A DNA stretch of 64,000 nt from Chaetomium olivaceum. Lineage: Eukaryota > Ascomycota > Sordariomycetes > Sordariales > Chaetomiaceae. Every line of letters begins with the position of its first letter. The stretch's first letter is position 1. The position numbers were made by a program, and so were the translations under genes. The DNA lies in NCBI GenBank assembly GCA_039881045.1, contig JAYWVB010000006.1:806001-870000 (forward strand). The letters are read 5' to 3'. The notes under the pieces are model-generated. The model did no database searches, had not been told where the DNA came from, and saw nothing but the letters and a program-made list of their open reading frames with translations. Below are positions 32,995 through 44,376 of this stretch, in pieces.

Positions 32995-34447
32995 CACCCA
33001 CAGAGCAGTAGATAGGCAGATATCTCGCCATACCCGGTGGTTCATGTTAACAAGCTGGCGAGGGAGAAGGAAGGAAACTTGAAGGACTGTTTTCACGTTA
33101 GTTATTTTCAGAATGTTGAATATCTTTCGTGAAGTGAGCGGCACCATCTGCCAACGTGTGGAGAAGGGGCTTCTTTGCTGATGGATAAGCTCCCAGGGGA
33201 CAATGCCTTTCAAGAACCAAGATATCATCATGCCATCCCGGGAATGTTGGAGTTTGCCAAAAGAATCGATCGCCCGTAACGGTTGCAATATCTGCGGTGA
33301 AGGGCCGATCGCTGGACTTTCTCCGCGCTGAACGACAGTATGAATTCCCAATCTCACAACAAAACAGGAACCAATCTCGGAAATTCACAATCAACCTATT
33401 TCTGGAACTGCCAAAATGAAACTGTAAAGGTTGCCCCGAGTCACGCCATGACCTCCACAATCAACGGCTGGCGTTGAGATCCCAGATCGTCAACAAGCCA
33501 TCAACGATAAACCGGGGATAGCACGGACATCTGACCGGCGAGACGATCCGAGATGGGCAAGCCACGACGGTTGGAGAATGCAATGCGAGCGAAAGCATCA
33601 AGCGCCAAAGCGGGCAGCGCGAAGCGGCTCTGCATCGTCAGACGGCATGACCTTCTCGAAGATGAGCGGTGCTAATCTAGGACAGCCGATGCAAGCCACC
33701 AATCCGGGAGACAGGAAGAGTGGTCCAGGTCTCGCACTTGGCCGAGACTGGGGTCGCTGGGGCCTGCAGGGGAAGACCATCTCTTCTGGGAATTTTAGGC
33801 GTGAAGGCGTTGGGTGAGTCCAGATTCCCCTGGCTCGTGCAGAAACAAAATAAGGGTGCCCCAGCAGAACCGAACAAAAATATCCCACGCGCCAGTAAGA
33901 CGGGGAGCGAGTCGGGTTGACTTGTCCCGATTTCCTCTCCAGTCCCCACTCTACTCGGCAGACCGCAGGGCTGAACTGGATGGTCAAGGTCACTGTCGTC
34001 TCAGCCCTGTTCGGATAAGCTCGCCAAGCGTGACGGCACGGTCTTCTTCATCTCCACTGACCCACCACCTTCGTGGCCGTGGCCAGTCATGGTGGAGCTA
34101 CCCAACACCATGTCAGGAACTGACGGGGAACGATTGCCGCTTGGCGATGGCTTGTCAAGCCATGGAAAGGAATCAGAGCGAGAGCGACATGGTGCATGGG
34201 AGACGGCTGAGGGACTGAGAAAGGTTCCGATATAAAACAGCATGGCGTCCCTCAGTCACCTCTGCTTTGTTCGTGCTCTCACCATTCCATCCATCCAACA
34301 CACCAGCTCTCCAGCAAACAACACTTTCAAGTCACTCATTTATCCATTTTCCGTCTTCAGCAGTCAACATTGATACCCGGCCTTTGCCAACCCACTTGAG
34401 TTAATTTCTCCTCTTAAACGAACCTTCCAACCACAACAATCAACACA
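32995..34447. other. Intergenic with PLAC8 promoter
   Basis: No gene supported in about 1.45 kb, although several ORFs of 80-130 codons occur. The last 220 bp hold the PLAC8 promoter and a pyrimidine/CA-rich leader. Confidence 0.5.
34231..34238 (+). promoter_or_regulatory. TATA box of the PLAC8 gene
   Basis: TATAAAAC lies 217 bp upstream of the ATG and is followed by a CT/CA-rich leader. This arrangement is seen in strongly expressed fungal genes. Confidence 0.5.
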
Positions 34448-35054
34448 ATGGCCGCTCCTCAGCAACAGCAACCCGCCGCCGCCGCCGGCCCCATCAACAA
34501 CGATGACGTCGCCGACTGGACTGCCCGTCTCAACGATGTGCTCGCCCGTCCCGGCGAGTACGTCAACTCTAAGTCGCCGGCGACCGCCCAGCCGTGGTAC
34601 AACTCTTTCTTCGGCTGCTTCGCCCCCATCGACACCTGCCTGATGTCGTGGTGCTGCCCGTGCGTGGTCTTTGGCCGCACCCACCACCGCATGCGCAAGG
34701 GTGCCAACCTTGAGGGCTACGAGCCCATTAACACTTCTGTACGTTGACCTCCAGCCGTTCTTTCTCTCCAAGTCGAGGAACCTCAACTAACATCTACTCC
34801 TCCTAAAGTGCCTCCTCTTCTGCGCCTCGTCCTGCGTCGCCCTCCACTGGGTGCCCATGGCCATGCAGCGCGCCGACATGCGCACCAAGCACAACCTCGA
34901 GGGCAGCTGTCTCTTCGACATGGCTACCGCCTGCTGCTGCGGCTGCTGCCAGCTCGCCCAGGCCGACAAGGAGGCGGCCCACCGCGAGCCGCTGCTCGTC
35001 CAGCAGGGCTACCAGGCCCAGGCCGGCATGGCCTTCCCCGGCGCTAAGCAGTAA
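34448..35054 (+). CDS. PLAC8-family cysteine-rich membrane-associated protein
   Basis: Exons 34448-34738 and 34809-35054 give 178 residues. After a Gln/Ala-rich start comes the PLAC8 core: WYNSFFGCFAPIDTC, the SWCCPCVVFGRT cysteine motif, a hydrophobic segment at the start of exon 2 (LLFCASSCVALHWV) and a second Cys cluster (CCCGCCQLAQADKE). The family includes the plant cadmium-resistance and fruit-weight proteins and fungal homologues at the plasma membrane. Roles in metal or ion homeostasis have been proposed but remain uncertain in fungi. Length and domain order are typical, and the gene appears intact with a TATA box and good Kozak context. Confidence 0.88.
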
Positions 35055-36108
35055 TTTTGGGGTGGTGGTCCGTTTGATATTTATCTCAGGGAATGATAAT
35101 GGGAAAAAAGACGCAGACAGTTAATGCGTGGTGGATGATGCTTGGGTTGGCGGTGTTGGTTTCTCTCATCCGGGTCATATTTCTCAGTTTTCGACTGCTC
35201 AGCGCATATGATACCTTTTCTAGCCTCAATCAAAAGTGCTTTCAACTCAGTTGACCTCAATTCCGGAATCTGGGCGTGTGAACGGTGACTCTCGGTTTCC
35301 ACTCAAACCAACCTGTCACGAAGTTGACGAATGTGAACAATCTCAACTTTGCCGGACCCATCACAGTGATCAGATCAGCACCTTCAATCCTCCATGCATT
35401 AGCTTCTCTTGGCAGACTTAGCGTTGATGGGCTGAGCGATCCCTGTTCCACTAATTTAAATCCCGGCATTTGAACTTGGCTCGAAGCGGCATCCACCCCG
35501 ACAAGTTCAAAGGCCCAAACGCGCCAACAACAGAAAGTCAGACATTTTCCAAACGGCCAAACGGCTCGTCTCCGTGACTGCATCAAACAGAACCGCTAAC
35601 CGTTCCCGCTCTCGGCTCAGAGCAAAGGGTCACACTTGGTACGCCCCAGTTCAATATTTCTTTTGCTTGGATTTATTTTCAAAGTTCGTTCCTCTATCGT
35701 TTCGTTCTCTCCTTTTGTTTTTTCTAGTTTTTGTACACAACCTCAAATACTTTTTCTTTTTTTCTCTTTTTTTTTCTCTTTTTCTTCTTTTCTTTTTTTT
35801 TTTTGCTCGAGGTGGTTGGTAAAGATAACTACCTTACCTCTGTACCTTGGTTTTGTTAACCATCAGCTAAACAGAATAATATAGACGCAACTCCCCAAAA
35901 CAAAACCAGTTGATAAAATTATCAAATATATGTGGAAACATGATTGAGATGAACTACTTATGGTCACTATCATTTAATAACCAGAACTATCATACCCAGC
36001 TCACCTGTCATGTCTATTCCAAATACAATTTAGGTAAATGAGTGGACATGTCCCCGAAAACTGCAGAGGCCAAACCTAGATTATGAGACCATAAGGTGCA
36101 CATTTTCA
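35055..36108. other. Intergenic with long pyrimidine tract
   Basis: About 1 kb without a gene. Contains a nearly pure T/C tract at about 35690-35810 with runs of up to 10 T, and an AT-rich part after 35820. Confidence 0.5.
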
Positions 36109-36357
36109 TCAGGTCGGGTCATGGTGAGAGCCATTCAGACTGCAGCCCGGGAACTTACACTGTATAAAGGGCCTACCACGACAGATGCAAAAGGGGGCGT
36201 AAGAATACGCACTCGTCTTGCAGTGCCAGCATCTAAGCGGGTATCCCGAATCGATGGGGCGGCCACCGCCACCGCCCGACCTTCCGCTCGTAGACGCTTC
36301 TACCCTCGTACCCTTGGAGCTAGAAGGCTTGAAGCTTCCACTTGTAAACTTTTTCAT
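36109..36357 (-). CDS. Small Ser/Gly-rich protein with cysteine-rich C-terminus
   Basis: Starting at the ATG at 36357 the ORF gives 82 residues. A Ser/Lys/Gly-rich N-terminal half is followed by a Cys/His-rich end (CWHCKTSAY, FCICRG, QCKFPGC, then HHD), which could bind zinc. A longer in-frame start exists at 36528. No homologue is recognised. It is reported because the cysteine spacing is regular, but it may be a chance ORF. Confidence 0.3.
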   Translation of the reverse strand: MKKFTSGSFKPSSSKGTRVEASTSGRSGGGGGRPIDSGYPLRCWHCKTSAYSYAPFCICRGRPFIQCKFPGCSLNGSHHDPT

Positions 36358-37554
36358 TGTGGTAAACGGTAGTATTGACGGTAAAGTGCAACTCGTTCGA
36401 AAGCCTAGATGTCTAGATGAACTAAACGCCGAGTTGGTCTTTTTCCGTGAGCTTCGTTTTGGCCGACTGAACCAGAGCCGGGTACGGTGGTCACTTACTA
36501 GGAACGTGCCGAAAATGCGCGCGGACAAGATGAAGAGCGGCTATTGTAAAGCAAAGGATATGGTGAGATGGTTCGAATTAGTGAATAAAAGCTTCGGGTC
36601 CCCGGGAGGTTCGACAAGCTATTATGCTTGATCACAGCTTTTTATGCCTCTCTTAAGCCCCCAACACCTTCCACCGGCGCTATCCATAAGTGCTTCTACT
36701 TCGCCGTTGTCTCATCAGTCGGGTCTGTCCTTGAATCAAACTCGGCCATAGGGCCACGCCGCCGAGGGTGGCAAACTACCTATTTAGGTCAACAGACCAC
36801 CATGTGGCAAGTGTGAAAGTCGGTTAACTCGGGGTAGAAGCCATGGGTCAAGTAGCCAGCTACTTGACTTTCCCCGCAAGCTGGCCCAGACTGCAAGTAC
36901 CTTGGAGGTAAAGCACACTGCACGATACGAGTTTCCGGGCTCCTTCCGTGACGAAACCTCAAACCAACGACAGAGTCTCGGCCCAAATAAGTGGTGACCC
37001 ATTGACGGTCATGAGTCGTATTTAGAACATGACGTTCGGGGTTACCGTTTCAAGACCTTGGTCTTGAATGGTTGATTCAAGGTGTGATCAGCCGCACAAC
37101 TACTACCCGCGTTAATCGGGGGGAATGTGGTCCAACTGTCGGGTCAGTTGGTTGGTGGCTCAACAGGGGGCGGCCAAGCGATATTGAGCGGTAGGTTGGT
37201 GGTTAGGTAAGCTGAAGAATATATGGCTACCATCAAAATAACTTGTTACTAGTAGAGAATTGCTGGCAGCGAAGACGGCTTACTGCGAGTTTTGCGAGCC
37301 CAGATTAGAAAGCATGTCAATAACTAATTCATGTTGTTCACACATACATCATGATGTGGCATCTGAAACAGGGACCCCGCCCCTGCGAGGCTGCGGCAAA
37401 ACCCGCAGACACCAAACCCAACTGCACATATGTAGCTCGGCAGATCCTGGCCAGGAGCATTTACGGTTTGCCCCCATCGTTCTGCCGCGTCCCTCCAATT
37501 TTCATCTACATTGGCCGAGGTTCAAACGCTTTCTTGTCTCCCTTGCTTTTCATC
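36358..37554. other. Intergenic
   Basis: No gene supported. The open frame running into the phosphotransferase from 37351 probably represents its 5' leader. Confidence 0.45.
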
Positions 37555-38304
37555 ATGGTTGTGTTAGGATACAATGAAAAGGAGGGAGAATGCCTCACTC
37601 CCTTCTACAACCTCATCACCACCAAATCCACACAGCTCAAACAAAGCGTCAAGCCGTGGCAAAAGGCCACCAACGGCGAGCTGGTCTCACGACTCTACAA
37701 CAACGAGCGGATTCTCAACTACGCCGCTGCCCTCCAGCTCATCTCCAAGCGAACCACCATCCCCGTGCCCCGGCTCATCAGCTTCGGCTCCAACGACGAC
37801 GGCACCGCCTGGATCGAGATGGAGCGCGTCCACGGCGGCGTGTGGCTGGACATCGTCCGCGACCAGTGCCGAATGCCGACCGGGAAAAGGCACGTGGAGG
37901 ACGGAAACGAGTGTGACGAGTGCGACCGCATCGCTCGGGCCAACGCCCGCCGCTTTATCGCCGACGAGGTGCTCCCCCAGCTCAACTCGCTCACCTCGGA
38001 CACGACAGGTTTGGATGGCGTGGTGATCCCGCCGCTTTGGGTGATGTTTCATGATAAGGACACCTACTGGCCTCCTAAGAAGTCGGAGTCGGGGAGGGAG
38101 GAGTATGTGTTTTGTCATGGCAACCTGCATGGGCATAGCATTTTGGTGCATGCTGAGACGTTGCATGTGATGAAGATTGTTGATTGGGAGGAGGCTGGAT
38201 ACTTCCCCCCTGAGTTTCAGGTTTGGTCTGTGAATAGGGCTGATTATGAGGCGCTGTATGAGGATGGTAAACAACGGAAGGGGCTGACGGCACTCATGCT
38301 GTAG
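37555..38304 (+). CDS. Aminoglycoside-phosphotransferase/choline-kinase-like protein
   Basis: A 249-residue ORF from the ATG at 37555 (MVVLGYNEKEGECLTPFYNL). An upstream in-frame ATG at 37351 would add an atypical leader. Features of the fungal APH-like family: IPVPRLISFGSNDDGTAWIEMERVHG (hinge), the catalytic loop FCHGNLHGHSILV, where HGN replaces HGD, and the metal motif IVDWEEAGYFPPEF in place of DFE/DWE. Fungal genomes hold dozens of such genes and their small-molecule substrates are mostly unknown. The catalytic Asp of HGD is Asn here, which may lower phosphotransfer. It is not evidence for antibiotic resistance. Confidence 0.72.
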   Translation: MVVLGYNEKEGECLTPFYNLITTKSTQLKQSVKPWQKATNGELVSRLYNNERILNYAAALQLISKRTTIPVPRLISFGSNDDGTAWIEMERVHGGVWLDIVRDQCRMPTGKRHVEDGNECDECDRIARANARRFIADEVLPQLNSLTSDTTGLDGVVIPPLWVMFHDKDTYWPPKKSESGREEYVFCHGNLHGHSILVHAETLHVMKIVDWEEAGYFPPEFQVWSVNRADYEALYEDGKQRKGLTALML

Positions 38305-38970
38305 GTGGGGGAGACCCTTCTACGTTGTTAGTTGGATGTATTTAGGATATTCTGGGACCAACGTATGTAGTTCTACTTCGATGAAACTTGTGCCGGCCAA
38401 GTGTGATATTCTTACCATGTGATTATACCGGTCCCATGACCGTGGGCTAAGACGCCTTCACTTACCTATGTTGAGAATGACGGCGTTGATATGTGACTGG
38501 TTGTGAGACGAGGTCGCTCACTCTAGATTAGCCCCAGGGTGGTTTGGTAGCTGAGCGCAATCACCTCAACACTTGTTCAGTATAGAGTCACGTATCTTCA
38601 CCCATTGCCCACCTCTCTCGAATTAGACTATGCATACAACCGCCACGCCTCTTGGGAAATGCTTAAGGCTTACTTGGACGGTAGGGCATACGATGACAGC
38701 AACGGACTGTGGAGGAAAGCCCTCGCCGCAGCTTACTCCTGACAGGAATCATGACGACACTACCTACTTTTCCAATCAACGTGAACAAATGAAGGCGGGA
38801 TATAATTTTATTGCAAGGCCGCAAAAGACATAAAGTGCCTCCTGAGCGGGCTCCTAAGTAGATCTTTTATTTTATAACAATAAATACTATCAACTTCTAT
38901 CCCCCAAATTTCTTTACAGTCCGCAAGTGACGCGGAACTTGGGCCTTGGGTAGGACCATCTTCTCCGGAC
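38305..38970. other. Intergenic
   Basis: Nothing recognised. Confidence 0.45.
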
Positions 38971-39467
38971 TCACCGACAGTGGGAGTCGGAATGCCGGGG
39001 CCGGCAACTCCGGTCGCGACTCTTCAGCCTCAAAATTAGGGGTATCCAAGTAACAAGTCGACTCCTCCTTTTCACGGCGGCCTCGTGAGGCCCCGTCACC
39101 GCCACCTCGTTGGGCCCCTTACTGTCGCCGCCTTGTTGGGTTCCGTAGCGGTTCATAGCCTCCTGGACCAACCACGAGGGCACAAGGGGATCAGTGTCCG
39201 ACATCCACCCCAACGCCGACTTCCGCTTCTTCTTGCCGCTCAGCTTCCTCAGCTTGTGCCACTCGGCAACAATCCGGTCGCTCTTCACCACGCAACCGCG
39301 GGCAATCCTCGCCAACGTACCGCAGACACTTGCACACCCCGCACAAGGTCTGTCTGCCTTTGTAAGCGCGCCAGGGGCCTCGACATGGGCCAGGCGCGGC
39401 AGGTAGAACCGACCGCCGGAGGCAATCCCAGCTGAGCCGCGCCGGCTCCACCGCGCCCCGAAAGAAC
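38971..39467 (-). CDS. Hypothetical protein or terminal exon of the F-box gene
   Basis: An open minus-strand frame from an acceptor-like TTAGCAG near 39468 to a stop at 38971. It reads as protein (GRFYLPRLAHVEAPGAL, RPCAGCASVC, DRIVAEWHKLRKLSG) with a Lys-rich segment. The cysteines and position suggest it may be the 3' exon of the upstream F-box gene, whose own frame runs into non-protein-like sequence before its stop. A donor GTATGA near 39520 would allow this, but the frames do not join without an indel. Uncertain. Confidence 0.33.
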
Positions 39468-39591
39468 CTGCTAACTACCTATGTAACTCTCTTCAAACGC
39501 AACAGATCCGCCCGTCATACCCCAACCATGCACACACACACGCGGTCGACCACCTCTCTGGGACAACCCCTCCACCACCCACGGCGGAACT

Positions 39592-40335
39592 TCACCGGGC
39601 GCCCCCTGACCGGCCCATCATCATGCCGCGCCAACGCACCCATCCCCCATGCACCTCTGCTCCCCGCACAACCTTGCGACCCCGCACGCATGGCACGGAT
39701 ACCACCACGCGGCATTCCAGCGCACCGGTCTGGTGCGGGTATTTTTTCTCGCGCAGGCCGCACTCGAAGCAGAACCTCGCGCGCCGCCTGCCCGCGCGCT
39801 GGCCGTACTTGCCGCCGGCGCCCGTGCGCTGCCGGTCGCCGAAGCGGTCGCGCGGCAGGAAGCGGAAGCAGGTGAAGCAGGCGAGGCGGTCGGCGTGCTG
39901 CGCGAAGTGCTGGTCGGCGTGGTCGTAGAGGGCGAGCTTTTCGGCGGTCTGGGCGGGCTGGAGGGCTGGGAGGGTGGCCGGGTTGAGGGCGTGGTGTAGA
40001 CGTTTGCAGGTGGCGGGGAGGGCGAGGGCGAGGGTGCGGTAGGGGAGGTCGGAGGCTATGCGGAGGAGGAGTTCGAGGGGGAGGGTGGCGAGGTTGGCGC
40101 AAGGGGTCGTTGGTGTTGTGAGAGTTATGGCGGTTGTTGTGGTTGTTGGAGTTGGAGTTGCTGTAGGGTCCGGGTCGGGGTTGGTGTCGGGCTTGGTACC
40201 AGGGCCTCGAACTGGGAGATCGGTTTCGGAAGCTCTCGTCGTTGTGGTTGTGGCCAGAGACCTTTGACTGCTGTCGGGGCTGGTGTCAGACTCGGTGTCA
40301 GAGCCGGAGACCCGGGGCCCTGGGTCGGAAGCCAT
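39592..40335 (-). CDS. F-box protein with cysteine-rich segment
   Basis: From the ATG at 40335, 247 residues. After a Ser/Thr/Pro/Asp-rich N-terminus comes an F-box at about residues 84-120 (LATLPLELLLRIASDLPYRTL, then CKRLHHAL). F-boxes recruit SCF ubiquitin ligases through Skp1. A Cys-rich part follows (ACFTCFRFLPRDRFGDR, FCFECGLREKKY), usual in a group of fungal F-box proteins. The last 45 residues (RGRKVVRGAEVHGGWVRW) look out of frame, so the true C-terminus may lie in the next exon or behind a one-base error. Confidence 0.7.
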   Translation of the reverse strand: MASDPGPRVSGSDTESDTSPDSSQRSLATTTTTRASETDLPVRGPGTKPDTNPDPDPTATPTPTTTTTAITLTTPTTPCANLATLPLELLLRIASDLPYRTLALALPATCKRLHHALNPATLPALQPAQTAEKLALYDHADQHFAQHADRLACFTCFRFLPRDRFGDRQRTGAGGKYGQRAGRRRARFCFECGLREKKYPHQTGALECRVVVSVPCVRGRKVVRGAEVHGGWVRWRGMMMGRSGGAR

Positions 40336-40859
40336 TGTGGTTGTTATTGTTGGCCCGACAAGAGCCGTCCTCGTGTGACTTGTAGATTTATCGACGGTAG
40401 GTAGTGGTGGTCGATGGTGGGTATAAATGCCATTCATTGAGTGATGAGTCATGGGAGAAACCGCTGTGTCAGAAGAGCTGGACCTGAGTGAACAACCCAA
40501 TTGAGATGGAAGTTGTCAAAGTGTTTTTGTTCCCGGCATGACTGCATCTTTAGAACAAACAACGCTATTTCACCCGTTCAATGACCCTCCAAGGATTGTG
40601 TTCCCTATCAGCACAACAAGGACGGCATGACTGACACGCACAACAAGGAGGGTATGACTGACACCGATTTGAGTCATTGATGACGCCCCGGACTCCGACA
40701 TAGAGGACGGCTGCCAAGAGCTGCAGCACCCCGGAGAAAGGTACCGAGGGATCTGGGGAAACCAGCCTCCCGATGCAGACACCGACGCCGGTAAATGCGA
40801 GAAACGCTTCAATTATGGGTATCGTTTTAAAAGGCGAAAGACAATCCATTCCATCGCGC
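40336..40859. other. Intergenic
   Basis: F-box gene promoter and the 3' flank of the Zn2Cys6 regulator. An imperfect direct repeat (CACAACAAGGACGGCATGACTGACACG-like) occurs at about 40612-40660. Confidence 0.45.
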
Positions 40860-43820
40860 TCAAAACATGGCCTTCAAATGCTGGTAAACGCTCGCATCCT
40901 TCTGCGCCGCCAACCCTTCACCTCCCACCAAACCCCCCGTAATGCCAAGCCCCGGGCTGCCATAGCCCATATCCGCAGTCCCGGGCCCCGGCACGTTGCC
41001 GCCAGCCACTCCCGTCCTGCCGGTGTACCCCTCGTAGATCCGCAGCATCTCGCTCTGCAGCCGCTGCCCGTTGCTAAGGGGATCATCGAGCTGCATCGGC
41101 TGGGTGGTGCCCGGGGTGGGCGCGGGCGGGCTCGCCACGCTGGTTGTGCGACCTCTGCTCCCTGGCCGGCTGGGATCCCCGCTGTGGAACAGCCCCGGCA
41201 CGCTGGGACTGTAGACGGAACTACCGCTGCTGCTACCGCCGCCGCCGACGTGCGCATACGGCGATGCGGCGGCCGGGAAGCGGGCAGAGTGATCCCCGAG
41301 GCCCAGCTTGGGCGCGTACGCGCGCAGCGACCGGATGGTGCGCCACAGGCGGTGCGAGACCCAGGACCGCGACGACATCTCCTTGACCAGGTCGAGCGCC
41401 ATGTAGAACTCGTCGCGGCACATAGCGCTGAAGAGCAGGGGCGCGTGCGTGGAGGCGAGGAACAGCACCGCGATGGACGAGGTGAGAAACTGGTGGTAGA
41501 AAACTTGGATGCGGCGGTACAGATCGGTCTCGTTGTTGAGCTGCGCGAGGAGGCGGATGGTCTGCTGGGCCAGGTCGACCACCTTGCGGGCGAGTGGCAC
41601 GTTCTCGGAAATACTAGTTGCGCTGTGTAGAACGGGGGTATAGAGCCAGATTCGCACCTGGGATGGTCAGCTAAGAAGGACGAGACAAGGATCAAAACAG
41701 ACGACGACATACTTGGTTCAACCTCAGCCAAGTCCAGACACGCAGCCGCTGGAGGTCGTACGGCCCCGAAGGAACCGACGGCTCGCCGTTGTCCAGCGGG
41801 CGAGTCTGCATCTCTTCGGGTATGCTGTGGTACCACTCCATGATCTCGCGGTCGAGCTCGTCAAAGTCGTGGGGCTTCAGCTCGCGGATGACGGCGGGCT
41901 CAAAGTAGTCGACCAGCCTCCATATCTTGGCACCGAGCCTGGAGTATCCGATCATGGCTATCAGAAACGGGTGGCCCTCCTAGAGCATGTCAGTATTGCG
42001 GCAAAAGGGCCACTCTTGATCAAGGTCACCTACCGGGTACGGCAAATTCGGATCGATCTTGTCGTCGTGGCACACAAACGGCAGGCCCGTGCTAAAGCTC
42101 CAACGCCGGTCCAGTACGTACGCGGACCAAAAGGTATGCAGTGCGTTCCGGCGAAGCTGTGGGTCGGCAATCTTTTGTAGGCCCTCCCCCTGTGCAGGCC
42201 AAGCTCGAAGCACAGCCGGGCAACCTGGCCGATTAGGCGCCAGGCGAGGACCTCGTCATTAGAAAGGTAGCGGTAGCCGGCACACAGAGCCAAAAAGGAC
42301 AGTCGGCTGACGTCGGCCGCCTCGCTCGTGAGCATCTTGTCGACGGTCGGCTGGACGCTGTCGTAGAGCCGCACGGCCCGGTCGCTGTTGCCGTGTTCGG
42401 CCACCACGAGAGCGCAGCACAGGAGGATTTTTAGGAGCAGGGTTTTGGGGTCGAGCACGATCTGTTCCAGGCCGGGCGAAGGAGCGGGGCCGGCCCGTCT
42501 GGCCGTGTCGGTCCACGAGGCGATGTGCTTGATGTGCTCCTTGACGGCCTCGATGGATGTCACGGGGTACATGACGTCGATCTCCTCGCAAAAGACCTGC
42601 AGCAGACGCCTCATTTCGGTCTCGTCGAACTCCCAGATGGGGTCGACGGAGCCCTGTGCGGGGGCATCGGGGAACACGGGGGGTAGCGAAGGGGACGCGT
42701 GTGGCGTCGAGTCCGGCTGTGTCCCGCTGTCCTCGTTGCTGTCCCCGTTGCCGTCCGCTACGCTGGAATAACCCATCTTATGTAGGGTATTCTTGGCGAC
42801 GCCGACGGTGAAAGCGAGGCTGGTGGGCCCGTTGAAGTAAGAGGGGACCCGGAAGGGGAGGGCGGGCCGCTGGTAGGTGCCGGACGAGGCCGAGGGAGAG
42901 GGCGTGGCGGCGGCGGGGAGCGGGAGCACACGTTCCTGCAAGGGGGCGAGGCGGGCTGTCTCCTGGCGCAGCGAGTTCATGGAATTGAAGAGGGTGTCGA
43001 CATGGTCCTGCAGCTGTCTGATCTGATCGGCCATCTGGCGGAACTCATCCGAGTCCTTGAAGTTGGAACAGCAGTTGGGAGCGTAGAGGCATTGCAGATT
43101 GAGGTGGCCACATCGTTGGCACGGCGTCTGGCCGTTGCACTTGATCTTGCGGCGTTTGCACTCGTTACTGTGAAGGGGTGGAAGAGCAGGGTCAGGAATT
43201 CCAATCTCTCTGCTGTCTCTCGGGGTACGGAAGCGAGATGCGTGGGTTGGATGGGTGGGTGCTTCTGCTGCCGCTGCTTGGTATGCACCAACATGCGGGT
43301 AACCGTCGCACCAGGGGGAGGGGGGGCAGGGCAGGACAGGAACAGGAAGATGATTATTGAAAACCTAAAAAAAAAAACTTACCATGCAATCGAGATGTAC
43401 TACGAAGAATAGCGACAAAGCCCGATGGTCAGCCAAATGAACAAACAGTCGTAGCAACAACAACCACCACCACAACCACAACCACAACCCAACCACAACA
43501 ATAATAAGAAACGTGCTTACTCGATTCCTTTTGCTTCTCTGCTGCCGGGCTGGGCCATCGTCATCTTCCTCAGCCCTCCTCTTCGCATTGGCAGTGACAC
43601 TGCTGCCGGCGGCATGGGGATCGAGCGGTGACTGGGGGTGGTGGTGCTGAGGTGCGGAATTGTCTCCGGGGGCGGAAAAGGGCGACTGATGACTGTTGGA
43701 GCGATGTGGACCAACATGATGCGGCGACACGGCTTGTTGGGCTGCTTCCGTGCCCTGCGGAGCCGCTGTCGTCTCCAGGAAAGAGCGCAAATCGCTGACC
43801 TGGGTTTCGAGCTGATCCAT
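40860..43820 (-). CDS. Zn2Cys6 transcription factor with fungal_trans domain; one frameshift
   Basis: Exons 43521-43820, 43383-43399 (17 nt), 42034-43167, 41713-41979, 40860-41657. The zinc cluster is assembled across the micro-exon: its first Cys straddles the junction, then NECKRRKIKCNGQTPCQRCG. The fungal_trans region follows (KILLCCALVVAEHGNSDRAV, SFLALCAGYRYLSNDEV, LHTFWSAYVLDRRWSFSTG). A Gly/Ser-rich C-terminus ends at 40860. The summed exons are one base short of a full frame. The break is the five-G run (minus strand) at 42186-42190, between CFELGLHRG and LQKIADPQ, where one more G restores about 838 residues. Nuclear regulator, targets unknown. Confidence 0.82.
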
Positions 43821-44376
43821 TGACACAGACCGTCATACCCGACATACCCTTTTGTAGTGTTCAATGTGCGCAGAGTGCGCAAATGTGCCGCTCCTGTCCC
43901 AGAATCTGTCCCAGAATCGCCCACTGCCAGGAGTTTGGGTTTTCCGCACTTGCCGAGAACCGCACCGTGAGCCGACTGGGACCTGGGACTGGGAGAGCAC
44001 CGCCCCATCAGCTCAGCTCAGGGAGCTGCCCCACAAACCTGGTGCCTCGAGTGGAGAGACACGTGATGCAGCTGATTTTGGCCCTTTCATCTTGGTGGCC
44101 GTTTAGGGATCGTGCACGGGTGCTCATCGTGCACGAGCTCACTTGTGAAAGAAAGAGGGAATGAACCCCTGGACTTGACGATTCTTGGCAGAAATTTTGA
44201 GATTGGCTCAGGGACGGAAAATTGAGCAGTCAGTGTCACAAAGTGGGCCAGCTGCAGTGAGTGTCATCCATTGTTTTGCTTTCTACATAATAAAGTTATT
44301 GATTGTGTAACTTTCTGATATCCATCAGAACCGGAAATGATAAAGTGGGTGTCAATTCAGGCAAGTTCTGGGCTGT
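43821..44376. other. Intergenic
   Basis: No gene seen. Contains the regulator promoter and FAH 3' flank. Two nearby CCAGAATC-type direct repeats occur near 43900-43920. Confidence 0.45.

Noticed and set aside
33098..34218. Several 80-130-codon ORFs in the interval before the PLAC8 gene
   Set aside because: No consistent coding bias, conserved-looking blocks or splice structure on either strand.
37555..38304. Antibiotic-resistance aminoglycoside phosphotransferase
   Set aside because: It belongs to a large fungal APH-like family with unknown substrates, and the catalytic HGD is HGN.
39515..40102. 195-codon Arg/Pro-rich minus ORF
   Set aside because: A frame shadow of the GC-rich F-box gene with no protein-like pattern.
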